NCBI RefSeq assembly: GCF_002160325.1
Contig: NZ_NFKJ01000001.1
Coordinates: 124,001 to 188,000, forward strand
Source: Lachnoclostridium sp. An181
GTDB taxonomy: Bacteria; Bacillota; Clostridia; Lachnospirales; Lachnospiraceae
Direction: 5' to 3'
DNA: 64,000 nt
A program made the translations under genes and the position numbers. The stretch's first letter is position 1. Each line of letters starts with the position of its first letter. Positions 46,757 through 55,329 of the stretch are shown here, one piece after another. The notes beneath the pieces were generated by a model. It made no database searches and had not been told where the DNA came from. It saw only the letters and a program-made list of their open reading frames with translations.

Positions 46757-48073
46757 TTACCATAGATTTCCGCCTCCAAATTTCACATCATCAAACAGCG
46801 AGATCTGTCGATATCCCATCTCTCTTACTTCTCTAGGAAGTCTCTCCTTTGTGCTCATAAGGTTTTTTGTGATATAATCCTCCTCCAGCCGTACCGGATA
46901 CATCATCCGGCCGCTGCATGTGATAAAATAGAGTGCTCTTTTCAAAACAACCCCCATCTTCTTTAAATCCTCGAAACCTAAAACTGCATTCTTTCTTGCT
47001 TTCACAATCCTGCCTGCTGATCTGTAACCAATCCCCGGAACCCGAAGAAGTGCATAATAATCTGCCTTGTTTATCTCCAGAGGAAAAAACTCCAGATTTC
47101 TCAGCGCCCAATTGCACTTTGGATCCAGATAAATATTAAAATTCGGCTCTTTCTCTGAAAGCAGTTCTGCTGCCTCAAATCCATAGTACCGCAAAAGCCA
47201 GTCCGCCTGATAAAGTCTGTGTTCCCTCAAAAGAGGCGGTCCCTCACCCGTCTTTGCAGGCAGTGCCTTATCTTCATTTACATGTACAAACGCCGAATAA
47301 AAAACTCTCTTCAGCCCGAACTTTTTATACAGAGATTCCGCTACATTGAGAATCTGATAATCCGACTCCGGAGTAGCTCCAATGATCATCTGCGTACTCT
47401 GCCCTGCCGGCACAAATCTTGGAGCATTTTTATAGAGTGCAAGCTCTTGTTTGGACTCCACCATTTTTGTCTGCACATACCTCATTGGTGTAAGAATGTT
47501 TTTTCTGTTTTTATGGGGCGCCAGTGCTTTAAGCCCCTCCGCGGTCGGCAATTCCAGATTGACACTCATACGGTCTGCCAAAAATCCGGTGCGGTAGATC
47601 AACAGCTTGTCCGCACCCGGAATGGCCTTCACATGGATATAGCCCCGGAAATGGAACTCGTGCCGTAATTTATATAAAGTGGTATATAATAGCTCCATTG
47701 TATAGTTTGGGCTCTTGATAACTCCTGAGCTTAAGAACAGCCCTTCAATATAATTTCTCCTGTAAAATTCAATCGTCAACTCACAGATTTCCTGCGGAGT
47801 AAAAGACGCGCGCGGCACATCATTGGAGGAACGATTGACACAGTATTTGCAGTCGTAAATACACTCATTGGTAAAAAGAATCTTTAACAGGGAAATACAT
47901 CTTCCGTCCGCGGAAAAGCTGTGACAGATTCCCGCTTTCGCACAGTTTCCGATGCTCTTTCCGTCCCCCTGCCTTTCCACTCCGCTGGACGTACAGGCCA
48001 CGTCATACTTTGCAGCATCCGTCAGAATCTTCAGTTTTTCTTCTATGTGCATCTTCTCCTCTATCAGTTTCAT
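46757..48073 (-). CDS. Putative DNA repair radical SAM protein (TIGR03916)
   Basis: A 438-aa radical SAM enzyme. The cluster cysteines are Cys71, Cys75 and Cys78 (CIYDCKYC), preceded by other conserved cysteines (NCAKAGICHSF). A helix-hairpin-helix DNA-binding motif, LLRVPGIGYRSAGRIV, lies near the C-terminus. Family members are predicted to act on DNA damage, but the reaction is unknown. The ATG at 48073 follows GGAGGGAG. The gene has a good promoter carrying two LexA-type boxes (48087-48100, 48121-48134), which supports an SOS-linked role. First of two genes. Confidence 0.9.
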   Translation of the reverse strand: MKLIEEKMHIEEKLKILTDAAKYDVACTSSGVERQGDGKSIGNCAKAGICHSFSADGRCISLLKILFTNECIYDCKYCVNRSSNDVPRASFTPQEICELTIEFYRRNYIEGLFLSSGVIKSPNYTMELLYTTLYKLRHEFHFRGYIHVKAIPGADKLLIYRTGFLADRMSVNLELPTAEGLKALAPHKNRKNILTPMRYVQTKMVESKQELALYKNAPRFVPAGQSTQMIIGATPESDYQILNVAESLYKKFGLKRVFYSAFVHVNEDKALPAKTGEGPPLLREHRLYQADWLLRYYGFEAAELLSEKEPNFNIYLDPKCNWALRNLEFFPLEINKADYYALLRVPGIGYRSAGRIVKARKNAVLGFEDLKKMGVVLKRALYFITCSGRMMYPVRLEEDYITKNLMSTKERLPREVREMGYRQISLFDDVKFGGGNLW

Positions 48074-48086
48074 GACTCCCTCCACA

Positions 48087-48100
48087 AGAACATATGTTTG
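48087..48100 (-). promoter_or_regulatory. LexA-type box, leader copy
   Basis: Minus strand CAAACATATGTTCT. It fits the Gram-positive LexA consensus CGAAC-N4-GTTCG at 11 or 12 of 14 positions. It lies between the -10 and the start of the radical SAM gene. Confidence 0.55.
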
Positions 48101-48109
48101 TCTTTCTTT

Positions 48110-48138
48110 ATTTTAACATGCAAACACATGTTCGTCAA
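48110..48138 (-). promoter_or_regulatory. Promoter of the radical SAM repair operon
   Basis: Minus strand TTGACG (48138-48133), a 17-bp spacer and TAAAAT (48115-48110). Confidence 0.75.
48121..48134 (-). promoter_or_regulatory. LexA-type box, promoter copy
   Basis: Minus strand CGAACATGTGTTTG. It is a full match to the Bacillus-type consensus CGAACRNRYGTTYG. It sits in the spacer between -35 and -10, where repressor binding would block RNA polymerase. Confidence 0.75.
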
Positions 48139-48156
48139 TATTTTTGTTATCAACTA

Positions 48157-48185
48157 TTGACAAACACAAATATATGATTTATAGT
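48157..48185 (+). promoter_or_regulatory. Promoter of the GntR-ABC operon
   Basis: TTGACA (48157-48162), a 17-bp spacer and TATAGT (48180-48185). Confidence 0.85.
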
Positions 48186-48195
48186 AAAGGCACAA

Positions 48196-48221
48196 TAGTT
48201 AGTTACTTAAGTAGCTAACTA
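48196..48221 (+). promoter_or_regulatory. Palindromic operator for the GntR regulator
   Basis: TAGTTAGTTACTT joined to AAGTAGCTAACTA forms a 26-bp palindrome with one mismatched pair. It lies over or just after the expected transcription start, ideal for autorepression by the YtrA-like regulator encoded 27 bp downstream. Confidence 0.8.
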
Positions 48222-48248
48222 TACAACAAACAAAGAAAGGAGAGTCCC

Positions 48249-48635
48249 ATGTACATTGACCCGGGAAATGAAAAACCTATATTTTTACAGATTGCGGAAC
48301 AGTTGGAAGACTCCATCTTCACCGGCCTTTATAGCGAAGAAGAAAAGATTCCTTCTACCAATGAAATCTCTTCCCTCTTCCACATCAATCCCCATACAGT
48401 TTTAAAGGGGATGAACCTTTTGGTCGATGATGGAGTGATTTATAAGAAAAGAGGTCTTGGCATGTATGTGGCAAAAGGAGCAGTGGAAAAAATCCGCGCA
48501 AAACGGCAGAATCTTTTTTATGACCAATATATTGCAACTTTGATTGATGAGGCAAAAAAATTACAGTTATCCAAAGAACAGATTGTAAAACTGATTGAAA
48601 GAGGGTATGACAATGAAAGCAATTCGAATCAATAA
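48249..48635 (+). CDS. GntR-family regulator, YtrA subfamily
   Basis: A 128-aa repressor-type protein. The winged helix-turn-helix at about residues 8-75 includes PIFLQIAEQLEDSIFTGLYS, IPSTNEISSLFHINPHTVLK and a short YVAKGA wing. The small C-terminal tail, without an effector domain, is typical of YtrA-type members that control linked ABC transporters. AAGGAGAG precedes the ATG. It overlaps the ATP-binding gene by 23 bp. Confidence 0.92.
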   Translation: MYIDPGNEKPIFLQIAEQLEDSIFTGLYSEEEKIPSTNEISSLFHINPHTVLKGMNLLVDDGVIYKKRGLGMYVAKGAVEKIRAKRQNLFYDQYIATLIDEAKKLQLSKEQIVKLIERGYDNESNSNQ

Positions 48636-49491
48636 TTTGACAAAAGATTATAAACGACAAAATCAGCCGCTCCGTGCCCTGGATCACGTGTCTTTGAATT
48701 TTGAATTCGGAAAAATCTACGGGCTGCTCGGAAGAAACGGTGCAGGAAAATCCACGCTGATCAATATTCTTTGCAACCGTATTTTTGCCACAGAAGGGAC
48801 CGTTGACATTGACGGTATGTCCGCGTTTGAAAATCCGGATGTTCATGAAAAAATCTATTGTATGAGCGAAGGCAACCTCTGTCCTGATTCCTTCAGCGTA
48901 AAAGAGGTTTTCAAGTGGACCAGTGAATTCTATTCCTGCTTTGATATGGAAAAGGCACTCACCCTTTCGGAAATGTTTGGCCTCAATGTCCGTCAGAAAG
49001 TGAAAAAACTCTCCACCGGATATAAATCCATCTACAAAATCATTACTGCCCTTTCCCTGAACGTACCTTACCTTATCTTCGATGAACCGGTACTTGGACT
49101 GGATGCCAACCACAGGGAACTTTTCTATAAGCTGCTGCTGAGCGATTATGAAAAAAATCCAAGAACCATTGTCATTGCCACCCACCTTATCGAAGAGGTA
49201 TCATCCCTGATCGAGGAGATCATCATCATTGATAACGGACGTGTCCTGCTCTCAGATACTGCAGAGCATCTCCTGGCAAAAGGCTACAGCATTGCAGGAA
49301 CTCCGGCTAATATTGATGCTTACTGCAAAGGGAAAGATGTTGTTGGATACGATGAGATCGCAGGTATGAAGATTGCCTACATTCTGGGCGACGTACAAGA
49401 GGATGCTGTCACTCCGGACATGCACATTTCCACAATAAATCTTCAAAAACTATTCGTAAAACTGACAGAAAGAGGAGGAAAACCATTATGA
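48613..49491 (+). CDS. ABC transporter ATP-binding protein (Ytr-like)
   Basis: A 293-aa ATPase. Walker A is GRNGAGKST, Walker B is YLIFDEPVLGLDAN, and the switch histidine is in VIATHLIEE. The signature is weak (LSTGYKSIYKI in place of LSGGQ), as in other Ytr-type exporters. About 70 C-terminal residues form an accessory domain. I use the ATG at 48613 with GAGGG 7 bp upstream. Probably an exporter of a peptide antibiotic or envelope stress agent (inference). Confidence 0.9.
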   Translation: MKAIRINNLTKDYKRQNQPLRALDHVSLNFEFGKIYGLLGRNGAGKSTLINILCNRIFATEGTVDIDGMSAFENPDVHEKIYCMSEGNLCPDSFSVKEVFKWTSEFYSCFDMEKALTLSEMFGLNVRQKVKKLSTGYKSIYKIITALSLNVPYLIFDEPVLGLDANHRELFYKLLLSDYEKNPRTIVIATHLIEEVSSLIEEIIIIDNGRVLLSDTAEHLLAKGYSIAGTPANIDAYCKGKDVVGYDEIAGMKIAYILGDVQEDAVTPDMHISTINLQKLFVKLTERGGKPL

Positions 49492-50210
49492 AATTGAGAT
49501 CATTGTTTAAATATGAGTGCCTGACTATCGCAAAACCTCTGGGAATTTTTTACAGCATCCTTTACGGGATAGTACTTGCCGGATATATTGTGGATATGAT
49601 CGTTGGTAATAATTCGGTCTTCCGGTTCAACGGAGTAGAATTTTCCTGTGTGATTTTTCTATGTATCTGCGCTAGCCTTGGATTTTCCGAGGATTTCCGG
49701 TTCCTTTTACAAAATGGATTTACGAGAAACTCGATCTTTTGCGGAACTTTTATGCTTTATATTTCCCTCTCATTTTTTATGGGTGCAGTTGATACCCTGA
49801 TTGCAATGCTGCTGAACCAATTGTCCGGTTACCGCTCCTTGTTTCATCAACTTTATGGGGCTGACCACTCCATCTTTCTTCAGTGGCTTTTGCTCTCCTG
49901 TTTCTATTTTACTGTAAGCGCAGTTTCCTATCTGTTCCGTCTTCTCTCAGATAAAATGGGACATAAGCTCTTCCTCGTACTAATGATCGGACTTGCAGTC
50001 TTTTTCTTTATCTTTGTCCCGTACTTTATAAGTACAGTGCTTTCCGAGAATGCACAATTAAAAGTCCTTGACTTTTTCGGATTCCTTGCAGGCTTTACGA
50101 AATCAAGCCATATACATTTTTTCAATCCAATACTGATCTGCATAGGCATCTCCTGTATCGGATTCCTGCCGGCCAGATTTTTGCTAAAAAAGATGGAATT
50201 AAAACAATAG
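49488..50210 (+). CDS. ABC transporter permease
   Basis: A 240-aa integral membrane protein with about six hydrophobic helices and no other recognised domain. It overlaps the ATPase stop codon by 4 bp (ATGA), and AGAGGAGG precedes it, so it is the membrane partner of that ATPase. Last gene of the GntR-controlled operon; a strong terminator follows. Confidence 0.85.
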   Translation: MKLRSLFKYECLTIAKPLGIFYSILYGIVLAGYIVDMIVGNNSVFRFNGVEFSCVIFLCICASLGFSEDFRFLLQNGFTRNSIFCGTFMLYISLSFFMGAVDTLIAMLLNQLSGYRSLFHQLYGADHSIFLQWLLLSCFYFTVSAVSYLFRLLSDKMGHKLFLVLMIGLAVFFFIFVPYFISTVLSENAQLKVLDFFGFLAGFTKSSHIHFFNPILICIGISCIGFLPARFLLKKMELKQ

Positions 50211-50221
50211 CTCAAACGTAC

Positions 50222-50262
50222 AGAAAGAGAATCTCTTTTCAATCAAAGAAGATTCTCTTTCT
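50222..50262. terminator. Shared terminator between the ABC permease and kdpE
   Basis: AGAAAGAGAATCT (50222-50234) pairs perfectly with AGATTCTCTTTCT (50250-50262). It serves both converging transcripts. Confidence 0.85.
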
Positions 50263-50269
50263 TGTTTAC

Positions 50270-50971
50270 CTATTCTACTTTAATCATGCGGTATCCTACT
50301 CCGATGTGTGTCTGAATGTACTGTGGAGAGTTTTGTCTTTTTTCAATCTTTTTCCGCAAAGTTGCCATGAATACACGCAGAGACGCCATGTCATTCTCCC
50401 AATTGCTTCCCCAAATATTTTGTGTAATATAAGTATGTGTCAAAACTTTTCCTACATTTCTTGACAGTAAACACAGCAGCTTATATTCAATGGGAGTAAG
50501 ATGCAGTTCTTCTTCTCCAAGGAAGACGCAGCCTGCCGCGTAATCAATGCGCAATTCCCCATTTACAAAAACGGAAGTTTCAGTCATAGGTTCATTTTTC
50601 ATGATCAACAAACGTCTTTGTGTCACCCGAAGTCTTGCAAGAAGTTCCGGGACCGAAAAAGGTTTTGTCAGATAATCATCCGCCCCTGCATCCAATGCTT
50701 CTATCTTGTCTGAGTCTTCACTCCTGGCACTGATAACAATGATCGGCAAACTTGACCATGAACGGATCTTTTTGATCACTTCTACTCCATCCATATCCGG
50801 CAACCCCAAATCAAGAAGGACAACATCCGGATTATGGGAGGATGCATCCATGATCGCCATCTTTCCATTACATGCTACCAAATAACGATAATCATGCGCT
50901 TTTAATGTTGTCGTAATAAGATTTTTTACCGATGTATCATCTTCAACCACTAAGATCAACGGTTTATTCAT
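50270..50971 (-). CDS. kdpE: Response regulator KdpE
   Basis: A 233-aa OmpR-type regulator. The receiver domain covers about 1-120, with the phosphoacceptor Asp in VVLLDLGLPDMDG and Lys in YLTKPFSVPELLARL. The winged-helix domain covers about 130-230 and ends QTHIGVGYRMIKVE. It is expected to activate the kdp genes when potassium is low. It overlaps the kinase gene by 8 bp. Confidence 0.94.
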   Translation of the reverse strand: MNKPLILVVEDDTSVKNLITTTLKAHDYRYLVACNGKMAIMDASSHNPDVVLLDLGLPDMDGVEVIKKIRSWSSLPIIVISARSEDSDKIEALDAGADDYLTKPFSVPELLARLRVTQRRLLIMKNEPMTETSVFVNGELRIDYAAGCVFLGEEELHLTPIEYKLLCLLSRNVGKVLTHTYITQNIWGSNWENDMASLRVFMATLRKKIEKRQNSPQYIQTHIGVGYRMIKVE

Positions 50972-52544
50972 GTAATTTCACCTCCTCTATCGGTAATGTA
51001 AATGTAAATATTGCCCCATGCGGCAGATTGTCTGAAACACTGATAACACCCCCATGAGCATTTACGATAGACTGACACAGGGAGAGTCCTAGTCCCAAAC
51101 TACGTCTGCTATCGCCGACACGGTTGGCCCCGCTGTAAAACATTTCAAATATCTGATGTTTGCTCTCATCGGGTATTCCCGGACCATCATCTGATACAGA
51201 AATCACGGCCCAATTCTCCTTCTGCGTTGTCCTGATATAGATATGAGAACCTTTCGGAGTATATTTGATCGCATTATCTATCAGATTAATAAGTACCTGG
51301 ACGATCAGTTTTACATCCATTTTTGCAAGCAACAGATCATCCTGATTTTCAACAATAATTTCATGCTCTGTTTTCAAGCGGTTTACATGTCGAAGAGCCT
51401 CTTTAACCACCTCGTCCACCAACTCTGCAGATATATGAAAATTCACCCTGCCCTCCTCTAATCGTGTGATGGAGAGCAGATTTTCCACCAAATTGATAAG
51501 CCACATCGCATCATCATAGATATCCTGATATAGACTTTTTTTTGTGTCCAGGTCAAAAGACTCTCCGTTATAGAGTAAGTTGCTGGCATTTCCGGAAATC
51601 GAAGTCAGGGGGGTCCGAAGATCATGCGAGATCGCTCTTAAAAGATTCGCTCTCAACTGCTCATTTTGGGCTAGAATCGTAGCCTGCTCTTTTTCATCGG
51701 CATTTTTCTTATTTTCCAACGCCAGTGCACAGTCCCCCAAAATGGACAATAATATTGTGTTTTCAAAGGTATCCCAGTGATGTTGACCAATTTCTATTCC
51801 CACAACACCATATACGGCATCTTTTACCCGGATTGCAAAGTATAAACATTTTACATCCGGAAATGTCTTTGTGTCAGCTCCGGCATATTTATTATTTTTC
51901 ATTACCCATTCAGCCACTTTCCGCTCCCCTTCGGACAGATATTCCTCTTTTTTCTTATCCCCATTTTTCAAAAAAAACAATGGGGCCCCAAGTTTTTCTT
52001 GTTCTACAGGATATATTATAATATCTCTGTTCAGCAGCCTTAAAAGCTGGCGTGCTGTAACTGATAAGATTCCTTCACTGCTTTGCGCCTGCTGCATTAA
52101 CTGGTTTGTGTCAAATAGTACTTTAGTCCGAAATGCAGCCTGGGCAGACTGTTTTGCATTACTCTTCAATTTTGCTGCAAGTGTTCCTGTTAAAAGCGCC
52201 GCTATGAACATGATCAGAAATGTGACAGGATAGTCTTTATCATATGCCTGCAGCGTAAATTTAGGATCTGTGAACAGAAAATTAAACACCAAAACACTTA
52301 CAAGCGAAGAAATCAAACTATATATTTTATTATTTGTAACAATAGAAATGATCAAAACACCCAATACATATATGATTATAATATTGGCTTCTTCAAAACC
52401 AAGCCAGTCAACCCCGTATCCAAGCAGACTTGCGGCTATAAGTATGCCAATGCTTTTCAATATATCTGCAACTAAAAAAAGCAGGTGATCTTTTTTTCTT
52501 TTTACCTCGTGTGATGCCTTAACATAGCAATTTTCTCGTCCCAT
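50964..52544 (-). CDS. KdpD-like sensor histidine kinase lacking the KdpD/Usp N-terminus
   Basis: 526 aa. Four membrane helices of the DUF4118 type lie at about 22-122, a GAF-like domain at about 145-285, a HisKA domain with His307 in AISHDLRTPLTSISG, then an ATPase domain with NLIDNAIKYTPKG and SDDGPGIP. This corresponds to the C-terminal half of classical KdpD. The N-terminal Walker-type KdpD domain and Usp domain are absent here and lie in the next gene upstream, which has its own DUF4118 and GAF copies. It probably phosphorylates KdpE. Confidence 0.92.
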   Translation of the reverse strand: MGRENCYVKASHEVKRKKDHLLFLVADILKSIGILIAASLLGYGVDWLGFEEANIIIIYVLGVLIISIVTNNKIYSLISSLVSVLVFNFLFTDPKFTLQAYDKDYPVTFLIMFIAALLTGTLAAKLKSNAKQSAQAAFRTKVLFDTNQLMQQAQSSEGILSVTARQLLRLLNRDIIIYPVEQEKLGAPLFFLKNGDKKKEEYLSEGERKVAEWVMKNNKYAGADTKTFPDVKCLYFAIRVKDAVYGVVGIEIGQHHWDTFENTILLSILGDCALALENKKNADEKEQATILAQNEQLRANLLRAISHDLRTPLTSISGNASNLLYNGESFDLDTKKSLYQDIYDDAMWLINLVENLLSITRLEEGRVNFHISAELVDEVVKEALRHVNRLKTEHEIIVENQDDLLLAKMDVKLIVQVLINLIDNAIKYTPKGSHIYIRTTQKENWAVISVSDDGPGIPDESKHQIFEMFYSGANRVGDSRRSLGLGLSLCQSIVNAHGGVISVSDNLPHGAIFTFTLPIEEVKLHE

Positions 52545-52598
52545 ACACTTACCCTCTCACTGTAATGTTTGTACTATAGCTTATTTTCCTCAAAAATT

Positions 52599-54644
52599 CT
52601 ATATCTTTTTCGAAACATTCTGCTCGTTGTTTCCCCTTCCTACCAAATATATACGTTCAAATACAAGCGCAGCCTCATTCAACATAGCTGTCAATAGAGC
52701 ATACTTAAAAGGCGGAATCTCCCGTTTTTCCTCCAATACGATACCCATCACAGCATAAAGTTTCTCCGCTGTCTTGATCGGAAGATACATGGCTTTTGCA
52801 TTTGGCAACGTATGTGTACAGCACCCTGCCCGTTTACGATTCTCTATTACCCATTGTACAACTGCTTTTTCCTGGCTGTCATAAAGTTGTCTAAGCTGTG
52901 TTTTTCCAACTCCAGTCCTTGGATACATCCAAGGTCCTGTGATTTTCTCATCTTTCTTTACAAAGAAAATCACTGACAGCCCCAATAATTTCAGAACCTG
53001 ACCACTCAATTCCGACAAAAGATCCTTCACATTATGAACCCGTCTCATCCTTTTGCTATTTTCTAAAAGAAGTTCTGTCCGGTACACCAATTTTGCGCTT
53101 TCCTGTGCCTGTTTTCTTTGCTTTGTAATAATCGTGGAAATAATAAAAGCAAAGAAAAACATAAAAGCAAATGTGGTATAATGCATCGGAGTTTCCACGC
53201 CAAAATTTCCAATCGGAGGTACGAAAAAGAAATCAAAAAGAAACACACTGATCAACGCTGCACCCGAGGCAACCCATCTTCGCTTACAAAACATGGACAG
53301 TATCAAAATTCCAAATAAATAGATCATAATCGTATTTTCACTAAGAAATCCAATGCGTTCCAGGCATAAGCTTAAAAAAGTTGCTCCTCCCAAAGTCAGA
53401 GCTCCCTGCGCCAGATCAACATAGAGTTTTTCTGTATTCATGGATTTTTTAGATTTCATCATCTCCATTCTGCCAAAACTCTGCTGATCTGATCGATGAG
53501 TGTTCGTGTCAGGAATGATATAAATATCGATATCCGGCACAAACTGCGAAACCTGATCTGCCAGCGTTCCCCTTTTTTGTCCAAAAAAGATTCTGTGGTT
53601 TGTTCGTCCTAATACGATTTTAGAAGCGCCGCAGATTCTTGCATACTCTGCAATCTGAAAGGCAACTTCTTCTCCAAATACTGTTACGATTTTTGCGCCC
53701 AATGTCTTGGCCAAATGGATGTTATCTTCCACCATCTTTTTTACTTTTTGATCCGCATTCTGCAGCTTTGGTGTCTCCACGTACAGAGCTGTAAACTCTG
53801 CATGGAATGCGTAAGACAGACGCGAGGCATTTCGGATTACTTTCATATTCGTGGGAGAAGGCGAAATACAGGTCAGAATATGTTCCCCTGCAAAGCACTG
53901 CCTCTCCCGGTACGCCTTGCGTTCCTCCATTGCGATCCAATTTACTCTGTCTGCTGTCCGGCGCAGTGCAATTTCCCTCAATGAAATCAATTTTTCTCTT
54001 GCAAAAAAATTGTCCAAAGCCCTTTCTGCCTGGACTGCCTTGTATATTTTTCCTTCTTTCAAACGATCGATCAGCATATCCGGTTCAATGTCTATGATTT
54101 TGACTACATCTGCCTGATCAAAAAATGTATCCGGAACCCTCTCTTTCACACGAATACCTGTTATGCCCGATACAATATCATTCAGACTTTCCAGGTGTTG
54201 GATATTTACGGTAGTATATACATCAATACCGGCACTGAGCAACTCTTCTATGTCTTCATATCTTTTTTGATGCCGCATTCCTTCCGCATTCGTATGTGCA
54301 AGCTCATCTGCCAATACTACCTTAGGCTTTCTTTTTAATACTGCATCTAAATCCATTTCCCTTAGGCAAATTCCTTTATACGGAATAAGAAGAGGAGGAA
54401 TTGTCTCCAATCCCTCCGCCTTTTCCATCGTATCTTTCCTTGCATGAGGTTCAATATAAGCAGCCACAACATCTACACCTGTTTTCTGTAGTTCATGGGC
54501 AGACTCCAACATGGCATAGGTCTTCCCCACACCTGCTGCATATCCAAGAAAAATCGTACATTTCCCTCTTTTGACCTTTTTCGATTCTTCCATTTGAATC
54601 TGTCTGAGCAATTTCTCCGGATTGGGCCTTCCTTCTCTTTCCAT
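52599..54644 (-). CDS. kdpD: KdpD N-terminal sensor protein without kinase domain
   Basis: 681 aa. The KdpD domain (about 22-232) has Walker A GYAAGVGKT and Walker B LADELAHTNAEG. A universal-stress-like domain follows (about 250-370), then DUF4118 membrane helices (about 410-500) and a GAF-like domain (about 525-660). The protein ends there, with no HisKA or ATPase module. In E. coli all these parts are in one 894-aa chain. It lies 32 bp after kdpC and 54 bp before the kinase gene, so the two halves are made together. Confidence 0.92.
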   Translation of the reverse strand: MEREGRPNPEKLLRQIQMEESKKVKRGKCTIFLGYAAGVGKTYAMLESAHELQKTGVDVVAAYIEPHARKDTMEKAEGLETIPPLLIPYKGICLREMDLDAVLKRKPKVVLADELAHTNAEGMRHQKRYEDIEELLSAGIDVYTTVNIQHLESLNDIVSGITGIRVKERVPDTFFDQADVVKIIDIEPDMLIDRLKEGKIYKAVQAERALDNFFAREKLISLREIALRRTADRVNWIAMEERKAYRERQCFAGEHILTCISPSPTNMKVIRNASRLSYAFHAEFTALYVETPKLQNADQKVKKMVEDNIHLAKTLGAKIVTVFGEEVAFQIAEYARICGASKIVLGRTNHRIFFGQKRGTLADQVSQFVPDIDIYIIPDTNTHRSDQQSFGRMEMMKSKKSMNTEKLYVDLAQGALTLGGATFLSLCLERIGFLSENTIMIYLFGILILSMFCKRRWVASGAALISVFLFDFFFVPPIGNFGVETPMHYTTFAFMFFFAFIISTIITKQRKQAQESAKLVYRTELLLENSKRMRRVHNVKDLLSELSGQVLKLLGLSVIFFVKKDEKITGPWMYPRTGVGKTQLRQLYDSQEKAVVQWVIENRKRAGCCTHTLPNAKAMYLPIKTAEKLYAVMGIVLEEKREIPPFKYALLTAMLNEAALVFERIYLVGRGNNEQNVSKKI

Positions 54645-54676
54645 ATTTTCCCCTCGTCCTTCTTAGAATTATGTCC

Positions 54677-55312
54677 TTAAATCTCTCCCATTGCTTTGGC
54701 AATCGCAATGTTACATTTTAAAACATTTACTTTTTCTTCTCCAAAAATCCCCAATATTTTATGTTCGGTATTCTCCTTTATTATTTCATTCACCTGTTCT
54801 TCTGTAAGTCCACTGTTGCTTACTATGATAGGGATCTGGATTTCTGCTGATTTTGGACTGATATGGGGATCAAGCCCAGAACCTGACGCTGTCAGAAGAT
54901 CTGCTGGTATCTCTCCAGTAAATTCATCCCCTGTTGCTTCTTTATATCTTTCTTTAAACTTGGCCACATCTTCTTCTACTCTGGCTTTCAAATCCTCATT
55001 TGTTGGGGCATAGTTGAAACTTCCTGAGCTCACACCGCCATATGTCCCATCTTCTTTTTCTTCTTCTGTATAAGTATTATAATTCACAGAAGAAATTCTG
55101 CCCTGAAAATATTGATCGCCAGTAAAATCCTGGCCAACAAGCTCAGAACCTACCGCTTTTCCGTCAACTTCAATCAAGTTTCCGTTTGCCTGTTTCGGGA
55201 ATAACAACTGCCCTAATCCTGTCAATGCCAATGGATAAATAACGGAGCAGCAAAGCAACAATATTAACGTAAGAATCAAAGCTCTTTTTAAATAACTTGC
55301 AAAATTTTTCAT
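54677..55312 (-). CDS. kdpC: Potassium-transporting ATPase subunit KdpC
   Basis: A 211-aa accessory subunit with one N-terminal membrane helix (about 10-32). The conserved segments are YPLALTGLGQLLFPKQANG, GSELVGQDF, YFQGRISS, SGSGLDPHISPKSA and a C-terminal LGIFGEEKVNVL. The ATG at 55312 follows GAGGAGGAGAAG; the open frame runs on to 55501 inside kdpB and is not used. Confidence 0.94.
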   Translation of the reverse strand: MKNFASYLKRALILTLILLLCCSVIYPLALTGLGQLLFPKQANGNLIEVDGKAVGSELVGQDFTGDQYFQGRISSVNYNTYTEEEKEDGTYGGVSSGSFNYAPTNEDLKARVEEDVAKFKERYKEATGDEFTGEIPADLLTASGSGLDPHISPKSAEIQIPIIVSNSGLTEEQVNEIIKENTEHKILGIFGEEKVNVLKCNIAIAKAMGEI

Positions 55313-55329
55313 TTTCTCTTCTCCTCCTC

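Noticed and set aside
50964-54644. Frameshifted single kdpD gene
   Set aside because: Both frames contain complete DUF4118 and GAF regions and are separated by 54 bp with a stop and a new start, so one broken gene does not explain it.
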